Of a DNA stretch of 64,000 bases, positions 24,157 to 37,000 are shown one piece after another. The stretch is from Gigantopelta aegis (lineage: Eukaryota; Mollusca; Gastropoda; Neomphalida; Peltospiridae). The DNA lies in NCBI RefSeq assembly GCF_016097555.1, contig NC_054703.1, forward strand, positions 19,416,479 through 19,480,478. The letters are read 5' to 3'. The position numbers and the translations under genes were made by a program. Numbering within the stretch: position 1 is the first letter of the stretch; each line of letters starts with the position of its first letter. The notes below the pieces were generated by a model, which was not told where the DNA came from, did not search any database, and saw nothing but the letters and a program-made list of their open reading frames with translations.

Positions 24157-26307
24157 CCTCTACCTACTAGACTATAGGCTGATAGCTTAACTACTACAGC
24201 ACCAATGCCGGGGTGTTTTTTTGGACATTTGAATATGTTAAAATATGTTAATTATTTGTTATTATTTAACTTGGATCGCCAAAACCTCAAAGATGGCAGC
24301 AATTGTAGGCAATTTACTGGATGCTTCAAAATACATTTTAGTATAGCACATTTATTATGTTTTGTTACTTATGACCAGACATGGGGTAATCGTAATCAGT
24401 AATCATAATCGATTACAATCGATTACATATTTTCATGTAATCGTAATCGTAATTGATTACTCTGTTTGAGAATACCATGTAATCGTAATCGTAATCGATT
24501 ACATTGCTAATGTAATCGTAATTTATGATTACTTCCGTGATTACTACACTAGGATTAAAGTTTCAAACTGTATGAACTTGCACTTTTTTGATGATTATAT
24601 ATTAATCATTATTACAGCATCCTTCAATATGCACGTGTCTTTAAAATAATAAAGTTATTACCTACTAGCAATGTAAACAAAGTATGTAAGTTGGGAAAAT
24701 ATTTATACAAAATAATAGGAAGGCGTGAATCTATGGTTACTTAGTTTTAAATAGAGTACTGTACACATATTATTATATTCTCCTTAACTGTTTTATACCA
24801 ACACCTTCCATTATGTCTGTAAATGGTTATATTATGTTATAACGTACATAAGCTTATGAAAACATGCCTATTAACCAAACCTCTTTGATATGCTTGGTAA
24901 CAACTCAAGTAACAGTGCTAGTAGTTGGGTGCAGCACTGAGCAAAGGGACTATCCTGAGTTTGTATCCTTTTAACATGTTTTTTTTCTGGTGTCACCGGT
25001 AACAGTGACGTCACGGCTTAAACTTGATCTATTGTTTTCTATATTTTCGGGCTAATGTTGCATTTCAAACCATTATTATAAGTAAGTATGTTTTTAAAAC
25101 GTATCTATGTGTTCATCTATAATGTGTTTAGTGTTTGTTATGTTTTTTATTAAAATAAAATAACGACTACACTAGGAGTCAGTTACACATTGCCTAATAT
25201 ATTTTTTTTATTAAAAGTTGTGACATTTTTTCCTGTGACGTTTTGTCCTGTGTTTTTGTTTTTTTTATGGCTTTTTACCTGTCAAGTGAATCAATTAATT
25301 TACAAGTTGACTGAAATAATTGATTCTCCAGAAGTCACGTGGCAAGAAAGTACAAAATATTTTCTTAACCGATAGAACACTGAAAAAATATCATATTTTT
25401 TAAATCTTTCTTTTTTAATTTGTGGGTTATATTACTTTATATCAATGGTTACCTAAAATTGTAACGATTGTAGTGATGCTTTGGAGGGAGGGGTTATATA
25501 TGTTAAATAACTTATTGCTGTGTGTGGATTTGGCTGCGCAGTCAAGCTTACAGAATAGAGATTAAGGCTGTGCTGTGTCCGTCTGCAGTCATTAAGACTA
25601 ACAAAAGCAAATTTTGATGTATTGTCAAATGATCAAATTGTCAAATGACAACTCGTACCTTTGACAACTGTAAACTATATGTCTTGTTTTATGTGACACT
25701 GAACTAGAGCAGTTCGGCGATTAAAGGGGCATGCTTTGGTTTCTTTTAGCAGCTTGGGGATTAACACACATGTAATTACGTTTTGTCTTTAAATATAATA
25801 ACATGTTTTAGATATTCATGTAATGAGTAAAGTGTGTTTTGTTTAACGACGCTACTGTAGTACATTGATTAATTAATTATGGACTATTGAATGTCAAACA
25901 TTTGGTAATTTTGGCACATAGTCATCAAAAATAGTTCATATTTGTGAAAATGTAATCATGATTGTAATCATGATTACTGGGCAGTGTAATCGCAATCGTA
26001 ATCGATTACTTTCATTTTCCTTGTAATCGTAATCGTAATCATGACATTCTTAAGTAATCGTAATCGATTACTTTTGTCATGTAATCGCCCCATGTTTGCT
26101 TATGACAAAATTGAATCCATCTTCGTTTGTTATTTATACTTATTTCCAGGTCCTAGAGGTGACCCCGGAGATCGCGGTGATACAGGTAATAAAATTATGC
26201 ATGTTGGTGATGGGTGCAAGTTTAAAATGGTACATGTCTAGTTCTCAATTTTTGAGTAAAACTGACTATACATTTGTTGTATGCTTAGCCAACTATGGCG
26301 TGTATGT

Positions 26308-26354
<47 letters not shown>

Positions 26355-26940
26355 CGCGTGTGTGTGTGTGCGTGTCTGTGTGCATAGGGACGTACGTGTG
26401 TACGCATGCATGTATGTAAGCATGTATGTATAAAAACTGACAATAGCATATACATAATGTATTAACAAAATCAAGGCACGGTTACAACTTGTGTCATTAG
26501 TCAGCATGTTCAACACTACTATTGTGATACTATTATGCATGGCGATTAGTAGTTAAATAAACTGTACTGACATTTTGAGTTTGACACATTTCCCGATCCC
26601 ACCAGGTCCACAAGGAAATGCGGGGACATCAGGAATGAAAGGACCAAAGGGAATGAAGGGTCCAGACGGGGGTAAGGGATCACTTGGAGCCCCAGGTTCT
26701 AGCGGCCCGGCTGGTGTAACAGGTGATAAAGGCCTAACTGGCCTTCAAGGTTCTCAGGGAGACCCAGGACCTCGGGGCCCCCAGGGAACGGCAGGAGAAG
26801 CAGGGTCTGCAGGGCATCTAGGAGCAAAAGGAGCACGTGGTGATCCGGGGATGAAAGGAGCCATGGGAGCCCGCGGAAAACAAGGTAGAATGGGGTTATG
26901 TGTATCTATATGCATATATAATGGGGTTATCTTTCTTATG

Positions 26941-27023
<83 letters not shown>

Positions 27024-27024
27024 A

Positions 27025-27106
<82 letters not shown>

Positions 27107-28213
27107 GTACATAAATAACGCACGCTATCACACACATACACACACATTTATTGATTTATTTATTTATTTACAAATGTATTTACTTATTGGTATGCATATC
27201 AAACATTCTATAGATTTCCTGGTGTGCTCTCCTTATTACAGAGGTAAATGTATTATTACTATTGTGGCATTTTCTGATGACAAATATTACTTGAAATATT
27301 ATTTATTTTTGATTATATACTCTTCAAAAAAGTAGGGGAACTCTAATATGAATTTACAATGGCCAAAATTGTAAAGTATATTAGTTGTGGGGAATGGTTA
27401 TATGATAATAGTGAATTAATTGGGCAAACATTACAACCGGTAGTTAGTATTACAGTAGATTTTATGACCACCAAAGATCTTGAAGGACGATTGGGGTCAG
27501 AAGTGAAATTTGAAAGTTGACGTTTTTTTATCAGTAAATCGCAAATTCAAACAATAAAATGATTAAAAACTAAACAATAACAACTGTATGATCAACAGAA
27601 TGAAAAGGATTGACAGAAATAATATTCCACAATGATTAATTGACCTTCCTTGAAATTGTCAAAATCGAGAATGACACGTGTACGGAGCAACTGCGTGATG
27701 CATGTGAAAACTATAGAATGTGTTTCGATGTGTTGATAAACAGATCTGAACGTTCTTTACTAGGATGTCTCTGGTCAAAACGTATGTTCGGTCTAATAGT
27801 TGATATTAACATTAATATTTCAGGTTCCCTTACTTTTTTTTGAAGAGTGTATTTGCCTATGCTTCTTTTCTTGTTTCAACTTATTTTCGTGCTTATATCC
27901 AATTAAGGTTCAAGCGCGCTGTCCTGGGCACTCACCTCATATATCTGGGCTGTCTGTCCACGACAGTGGGTTAGTTATTAGTTGTTAGTGGTTAGTGAGA
28001 GAGAAGAGGGCGTAGTGGCCTTACACCTATCCATTGAATCGTTAAAACTCACTCGGGGTGGAAGCCGGGATCGGGCTGCGAACTCAGTACATACCAGCAT
28101 TAAGTGGTCGTTCAACAATTACGTACCGCTATGGACGTAGGGAGGATGTATCATGGGATGCGTTACAAAACGTGTTTGACAGGACAGGTGGCTGTAAAAA
28201 TTACGTGAAAAGA

Positions 28214-28291
<78 letters not shown>

Positions 28292-30093
28292 CATGTTTTG
28301 TGAGATGTTTTGTAATGTGCATGATCTGCATTGGGATGACATGTGATAGCCTACCGTCCCCACACTTGACACGTAGAATGACTGAAAAGTGTAACCTCTT
28401 TCAAGCTATTAGAAGTTTGTTTTCTTTAACGACACCACTACACTGATTTATTAATCATCAGCTATTGGATGTCAAACATGTAATTTTTACATATAGTCTT
28501 AGAGAGAAAACCCGCTGCATTTGTTTCCATTTGTAGCAAGGGATCTTTTATATGCACCATCCCACACACAGGATAGCACATACCACGATCTTTGATATGC
28601 CTGCCTTGGTCCACTGGGCCAACCAACAGGGTCGAATGCGCATCAGGCGAACGCTTTAGCATTGGGCTATGTTCCTTCCCTGTTGCGTTAAGACGAGTGG
28701 TGAAAGCCGTTGAGAACTTTATTGTCACTGTAACGGTCACTGAATTTGTATTTGCAGTAAAATATGTTATCGTTCAGGTGTGATTGCAGATTTAATAGCA
28801 ATACTGCAAAACATCAATTTATCAACAAATGAATTAAGTAACAGAAAAAATAGTTTTCTTTGAATCTTTTCTTCATCTTTAGGAAGTTCTGGCGTAATAG
28901 GTAATAAAGGCGAACGGGGACCCAAAGGACATCAAGGTCAAAAGGGATCTCAAGGTCAACGGGGACCAGCTGCCGTGAAGCCAAATTGTGGATGTGTCCG
29001 TACGTATGGAGGAACCGACTCCCCTATTTCTATTCTTTAACACACTAGACGACCCCAGTCACTCCAACGACTCCATGGTTAAACGGTAGATATTACCACT
29101 AATTTTAAATAATGGTGTTCCTATGATGAATAATAATCTACAATCAGATACCCACCGATTTATGTATATTCCAGCAGGACGGCGGAAGCAAGTAGACATT
29201 GGGGAACGGGGGGGGGGGGGGGGGGGGGGGGCGGTCGTAACCGAGATCGAGGGCGCAAGGCAGAGTTTCTAAGGGTTTCGGATGTATGTTTCCTCGTAAA
29301 AGTTTGAAAACTAGATGTTCTGTAATGCAATTTTCTGCATTCTGAAAGTAAAATTCATCTCATCCTTAAAATTAACTACCAATAATATTTTTGATTCAGA
29401 ATTATTCGCCGTGCCTGCCCAGTGAACATGATTGTAGGTGCATATTCCAAATAAAATCTTTTTAAGTTCATATACATTGTTTCCATGTATACATATTCAT
29501 TTAAAAAGTTACATTTTATGAAGCGGAATAGGGGAAAACCTGTGCACTGCATAAAACCAGTGTCTATGTTGTCTGTGTAGTGTGAAAATATTCACTTTGA
29601 TACATAACTAAGTACTTTTAAAATGGTGCATGATACACCATTTAAAGAGAAGACGTTTCTGACTAATAAAATCGTTTAACGACTAGTCCAAACTAGAACT
29701 TGTTTTTCAATAATTTTGTATTAAGAAAAAATATATGTCAGGAAATAAAATGCAATTTGACCTCCAGGTACAAACACTTGGAGTATCAGAAACACATTTA
29801 TTTTCTACAAAGTGTATTTAATATGCTACTATAGTGATTAAAACATGTATCAGTCAGCAATATTTTAACATAGCGACGACCTCGGGGCAGTCCCTTTAAT
29901 GTCAAAACGTGATACACCAATGAACAGCTGCACATAATCATTTACTGAACATAATAAAAACAATGATCGACTAGCCCACCATAGTCTTTATTATTCTTGT
30001 TTTCATGGATGAAATGTGCGTATATATATGTGTCTGTGTGCGTGTGTGTCTGTGTCTACGTGGGTGACTGTGCGTGTTTGTGTGTGTTTGCGA

Positions 30094-30129
<36 letters not shown>

Positions 30130-31110
30130 ATCTGTGTGTGCACGTATGTGTGTGTGTGTGTGTGTGCGCGCGCGCGTCTGTGTGTATGTGTGTGTGTGTG
30201 CGTGTGTATATGTGCGTGTCTGTTTGTGTATGTGTGTATGTGCATGTGTGTATGTATGTGTATGTGTGTATGTATGTGCGTGTATGAGTGTGTGTCTGTG
30301 TGTGTGTATATATGCATGTATGTATGTGCGTGCGTGTATGTGTATGTGTGTGCGTGTCTATGTACATCTCTGTGTGTATGTGTGCGTGTTTCTGTGCGCG
30401 CGCGTGTGTCTGTCTGTGTCTGTGCGTGTGCGTGTGTGTGTCACCATCATTACATTACTGATAGCGCACTATATATATATATACAGCTACAGTTCACGTG
30501 GTCGGAAATCCAGAAAGAAACGTCAGTGCATTTCCGGGCGACCATCTGACCCTCAACTGCACCACGTCACCGTACCCGCCCTCTCTGATCACGTGGTTCC
30601 ATGATGGACAGGCGTTGTCGTCAGGTCCAGACGTCACTGTTAAAGGTGCCATTGTAGACCTCAACATTACGGGCACTACGCACAGTGGGACATACCTGTG
30701 TAAGGCTGGAAAAGAGAGCATTGTGTATCACGTGACTGTTATAGGTAAAGTGAACGAGATTTATGTTGATAAAATATCAGAGTAGGCCTACAGTCTAGCA
30801 TTGTTTGACATGGCAAGGTATAATAGAGTATTCAATTAATTTCTCTTTTTTTAAATTTTGTAACTTTGCCTTGAATTCTGATAATATCATGAAACAAAAT
30901 ACCAACATGTATACACGTACACACATGCACAGGCACATTTAGCCCTAATACTCTGCAATTCAGTGTTTTCGTTATACAGTTATCTTTAACGGCAGATAGC
31001 GATCATAATCGTCAAACTGTTCGTTTATTCTCAAATGGCAGAGTACTCGGACACATTATGTGCGTCCATTCGACGGTGATAGATGCTGGTCTGACCATGG
31101 CGTGCACTGC

Positions 31111-31158
<48 letters not shown>

Positions 31159-32818
31159 CTGGTGTCAGTGTACTGGCGTTACATATCCTCATGGCGTCAC
31201 TACCACTCGCTAATGTATGAGCCGGTGTCGGTGTAGTGAGTTCACACATCCTCTCATGGAGTCACTTCCACTCGCTGTGTGTGAGCCGATTTTGGAGTGC
31301 ATACCTTAGCCACTACACCACCATAGGTTCACGCAGTCGGTACTTGATACAAAATAGATGTGATTTAAAAGTCATAGACATAATTTAAATGTTATAGGCG
31401 TCATAGCGGTAGTTTTAATGTCCGAACAATTTTTCCATTTCGTAACACCACGAATTATTTACAAGTGTTAAATAATGTTATTCAAATTTTATTTATAACA
31501 ACATCAGATTTTAGCTGCAATTTTGAAGGAAACAGCACGTGCGCTTGGCACTTAAACAGTTCCACACATCCTGTCGTCTGGACTATTCATAAGGGTGTCA
31601 CGCCATCACTGGACACGGGGCCGGACGCCGACCACACTACAGGTTACTACGTTTTGATATCATGCTTATTTGGCGAGGCTTAGATAACGGTGTAACAGTC
31701 GAGCTTCATATTTTTTTTTATCATGAAACCCCTTTCAAGTTATATTTTTGTAATATAGAACCTATTAGTATTATTGTGTAGAAACCACTACCGGAAGAAG
31801 GATAACAGTAGGTGTCCGAAAGCATCTTGGACATGGCATAAGCAGCCACATTATGTGTCTGCAAATTTTAAATACAATTAAGGATTGTCTGTTATTTATT
31901 TTACGTTCTTCGGGGTATCAACAAAAAAAATCATCCACAAACTGTGTGAATCGGCGAAGCCCATCTCACATAAGTTTGTGGATGATTTTTTTTGTTCATA
32001 CCCAGATGAACGTAAAAGAAATAACAGACAATACTTATAATTAAATTTGAATCATACATGCTAATAATAACACTAAAACGTCATACTTTATTTTGAATTA
32101 TTTTTTATCCATAAACAATAATGCTCATTAAGACAACTTGCCCATATAAAATGACGTCATCACATATGACGTTCCCTGACAACGTAATTTTTACGTTCAC
32201 CGTTGCTACGTCTGGACCAATGGGATGACGTTACGTTGTAATGAATGTAACAGAAATTTAATTATTACTTTGATAATTATATTTCAAAGTTTGTGTGTCA
32301 CATTACAATTGTTGTAAAAAATAAACGCAACTTTATACGTGACGTGAAGAAGATCTACGTCACTAGCTGCAAGTGACTGTGACGCCAGACGCTGTTCTAA
32401 TGTAAACATTTTTTGCAGGAAGCTACTTACTTGTTTTTCAAATGTTTAATTCAAAACGCTGGCTAGTTCCGGTTGGTAGCGAATACTGGAGAATTGAAAA
32501 ACAAGAGGTAATTTGATTTTTCTTGAAGTGTAAATATTATATTTACTTATGCAGTCCACAATTATTGCTGTAAATGGATGTTTGGGTAAATGAGGTAAGG
32601 ACCTACCTAAAAATCTAGCAAACATCCGTCATGCGCGGAATACATTTCCTAGTAACGCCAAAGTTATGCTAGCAATGGAGGTGTTATCAGGCAGTGACAT
32701 TCATTCTAGTTACCTTCTTGCAGGGACGAGTGCAGGGTATTTCTAGTGAGGTTTTACGTTATTAAAGGGGTACCTGGAGTTTTCAAAAGAATACACACCC
32801 ACACACACACGCACGCAC

Positions 32819-32856
<38 letters not shown>

Positions 32857-34014
32857 ATGTTATAGATGCCTGTGCGAGACAGCGATTCAGTATCACTACT
32901 TCTCTACATCTATTACTACAATTATTGGTTCTGATGTAGCTTTATCTTTATTTAGGTCACGGTCACTACATCTACATAGAAACGTCTGCGGGACAGACGA
33001 ATGATTCCACGTCGCTGTTGTCTCCCTATGTCAGGCCTGTCACACCTATGTGTCTCACGTTTTTCTACAACATGTATGGGTCGGACATAGGACGATTAGA
33101 AGTTGGAACACAGGTAAACAAAACACATGTTGTTCAGTGATTAACCCAATCCTTCTTTAGTGGTATTCGCGCGCGTGTGTGTGTGTGTGTGTGCGTGTGT
33201 ATGTGTGTGTGTGGTTGTGTGCGTGGGAGTACACATGTGCTTGTTACTTTAATACGGCTGACTTGAACTTGCCATCAGTTCGTTATCTTCTGTTTCAAAT
33301 GATCAAGTGTTCGATGCTATTTATATCCTATTGCTCGTCTATAAAAGAGAGCGCTTTTAGATGTTTAGTATGCCTTATTTGTATACAGCAAGAAGTTAGC
33401 TTAAGGATATTTGGCAGTTTTCAGGTTTTAGGGTCAGGCATTTTTAAAAATTAATAATGCTTAACAAGCGGAAACAAGATTGGGTATAATTTTGATTACG
33501 AGTTTGCCACGAATCCTCATTGACCTACCCGGCTGTGGACATGCACCCCCTTGTATCTGCAGTTTCGTATATACATACAACTCTTTTTAAAGAAGAAAAC
33601 ACAACACGACCATCGCTGAAAGTGACAAGCACACATATACACTCTCTGGACTCGCCTATCGTTCAAACTAGTTTCCATACACTTTCTGGACCCGAGCGTC
33701 GTTAAAACTAGAACACCCTGTATGAATTTAACTATATATACACCATTGTTTCAGGACCAAAACGGAACTGTCGTAGTGTTATGGAGGAACTCTGGGAACC
33801 AGGGTCATGAATGGAAAAGAGAATCGGTAACAATTCCCCAAACCGGTTTCGGATTTCGCATCGTTCTGCGAGCATCCAAAGGGGCGGGATATCACGGCGA
33901 TATTGCTGTAGACGACATCGAGGTGCAGCCAGGGACGTGTAACCCGGCATGTATGTAACAGCTACAACAACGTCTCGGAGTCATCTCGCTTTCGCTCTAT
34001 TTTTATCCCTCTCT

Positions 34015-34076
<62 letters not shown>

Positions 34077-37000
34077 TATAACTTACCCATGATATCCATG
34101 TCATAAACCCATGTGATAATTTTAGTTAATAATGGTATGCAAATTTGCAAGGTCTTTAGGTAATGTATTGCTGTGGATGGGGCATTTGCTTACAAGCCAA
34201 CAAGACCTGTATACTTGAGCGTAACGTTTTCAAAGCTGTTGAGCTGATCGTGATGACGTCATATTACCGATGGTGGCGACTTTAGACTTAGTTTAGTACT
34301 GTGATTTGCAATTTGTTTTAATTAAAATGTTATTTTAGAAGTGTTATAGGATAAATAGAAATCGCTACTCGTGTTTTTTAATATGTAAAATATCAACCTC
34401 GTCTAGTTAATGCAAGGGTATGCATCTTGTTCCTGGCTGTTTTATTTGTTGTTTGTGTACGCGTACTCTGGCTTTTAGCTGAGTGGTATGACCAATGTAC
34501 TGTTCTTTGCAACCTTGGCATGTAATTACATAAATAACGTTGTTAACCGAACAATCCATATCCCTGTGTACCTAAAATAAACCTTTGTGGTTGAATTCGA
34601 TATGTGCGCCTTCTAAAATATTTTGGCATGTACAACAGTTACTTCGGTTACACGTTTTAACACTGCATTTAAGTTCTACTGTTGTAGATTCAAATCGTGC
34701 CTTTGTCAGTATCTGTTTCAAGTTTCTGCTTTATCTCTTACTATTTATAATTGAAGAGAGTCTAGTATGGATGTGCAATTGTGACAAAATCGTTTTATAT
34801 ATATCGGGGTTCTGCGGGTTATGGGTGGATACAAATGCGAGCAGCCTTTTCGCTGTAACGATTTGTTTTGGTTTTAAAACATATTTTCTATCTAATACTA
34901 TCGCCTTTTCGATACTATCTGAGATTAGCTGTTTTGGGTAGCCTCGCGTTTTTAGATAATGTTAAGTTCCCGGAGTCGTTGATCACGTGTTTGTATATTT
35001 GACACAATCATAAAGATACACCGTGCTAAGTTATATGGTATACTTCTTCTCGGATGACAGGATGAGAAAGAAAGGTACTGTTTGCTATCATTTGGTTTGT
35101 AAAATGTATCAGTTTCTATTATGCGTCCACACTTGATTACTAATGTCTAGAAAAGGAATTTCATTTACGTTTGTTTCCATAGTAAAGTTTATGTTACTGT
35201 TCAGTGTGTTAAGTAACTCGTGAAATAATTCCAAACAGTTTTTTGACAAAGGCCACAGTATGAAACAATCATGTAGAAAACGTTTCCGGTTCTTCTAGAA
35301 ATATAACTGAAAATCTGATCCAAATATATTTGCAATTTTATTTTCTAATATTTGTTCTAGGTAACCTAAAGTCAGTGTGGCATAGTTTGGTGCCATTTTG
35401 GTACCCATCGCTGTCCCTTTAATCTGTTTGTAGTGTTTCCCATCAAAGTAAAATATATTGTTTTTCAATATATATTTTATGCTTTCTATAATTAAAGACT
35501 TTGATATTCGTTCTGGCAAAAGTTCGGGATATTTGGTTAACCAGTATGACACTGCAGTGATTCCAAGGTCATGTGGTATGCTAGAATATAGTTTTGTTAC
35601 ATCAAATGTTACCAGTACGCTTTCTTCCGTTGTCTTTACTGGCAGGTTGTTGATGAAGTCCATAGTGTCTCTTGTATAACTAGTTACTTTTAATAAAAAT
35701 GGTTTCTACAATATATCAATGAAATTGCTTAGTCGGTGGGTTGCACACACCGGGCCAGCTACAAATGGTCGTAACTGTAAATCACTTTGATGCAATAATT
35801 CTACTTCTCTGCACATGGAATTAATAATCTGGCTCTTGTGTACTTTAGGAAGGTCGTACAAATTACTCTCCTTACATTCAAACTTTGTAAAATAATCAAA
35901 TTCCTTTTTGGTCATTTCTACCTCAAATCGTTTAATAAATGTTTTAAGTTCTTTAAATTGTTTGATTTTACGTCTGTAATTTCTATGTAATTGTTCTGAT
36001 TTTTAATTATGGAAAGAGCCATTTGTTTGTATTCCCGAGCACCATATCGAGATTGTGGTATCGGTTCCGGCAACATCAGAAAACACGAGGACTTCCCAGA
36101 TCAGGTAGATCACGTGTGACCACTGTGGCTCAGGATCGCTACATACGGGTAATTTATCTACGGCAAAGGACCACCACGGCTATCTCTACTGCTTCCACAA
36201 TACCAGGTTTGCGTAGGATGTCGGCTCAGACTGTGCAAAACCGACTACGTGAGACAGGTATTAGAGCCAGTAAGAGGTGTCATGACTACGATTCGGTAGT
36301 GGTAGTGTGATGATGTGGGTAGTAATGTCATACACAGGCCAGACCAAACTGGTTCATATCCAAGGCAACGTAACGGCACAGAAATATCGAGATGAAATTA
36401 TGAATGACGCCATCGTTGTATTCCAGCACGATGATTGAGGTCCGGCCTGGCCTGCTGGATCTCCGTGTTTTGAAACCCCATAAAACACGTATGGGATGAA
36501 CTGGATAGACAACTGAAACAGTATCAACCGCAGCCATATAATCTTCCACAATTGGCACTGTAACTACAGGCAGAGTGGGCCACCATTCCACAAGGTGTAA
36601 TTTGTAATCTTGTTGCTTTCATGGGAAGGAGGTGTCAGGCAGTACTGGACTGACACGGTGGGTACACAAGATATCGACTGCATACCGTTATGGCCTTGAA
36701 CTTTAACTTTTTAAATGAAACATCATTGACAACGGTCTACTGGGAATATGTGTGTAACGTGAACATTATTATCTTTTCCTTTCATCCATTAAATACACCT
36801 TTTCAGTGTAAACAAATCTACTTTTGCGTTTCTTTCTTGGAAGAGTATATATGTCTGCATTTGTATGTATGTGTGGGTGCGTATGCGTGCGTGTGTGTCG
36901 TTGGCTGCGTGTGCGTTTGTGCGTGCGCGTGTGTTTATCTGTCTCTGTGTATCACTGATGTTACAATGTTCTATTGACAGGCGAACTATCGTGTGATTTC

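Noticed and set aside
30003..30604. Cys/Val and Thr/His-rich frames around 30.0-30.4 kb
   Set aside because: Translation of a GT-rich low-complexity tract; only the Ig exon from 30487 is supported.
34076..34500. Hammerhead ribozyme at the Penelope-like element end
   Set aside because: Such elements often carry one, but I could not find a CTGATGA core with a paired GAAA; only a loose ctgatcgtgatga match.
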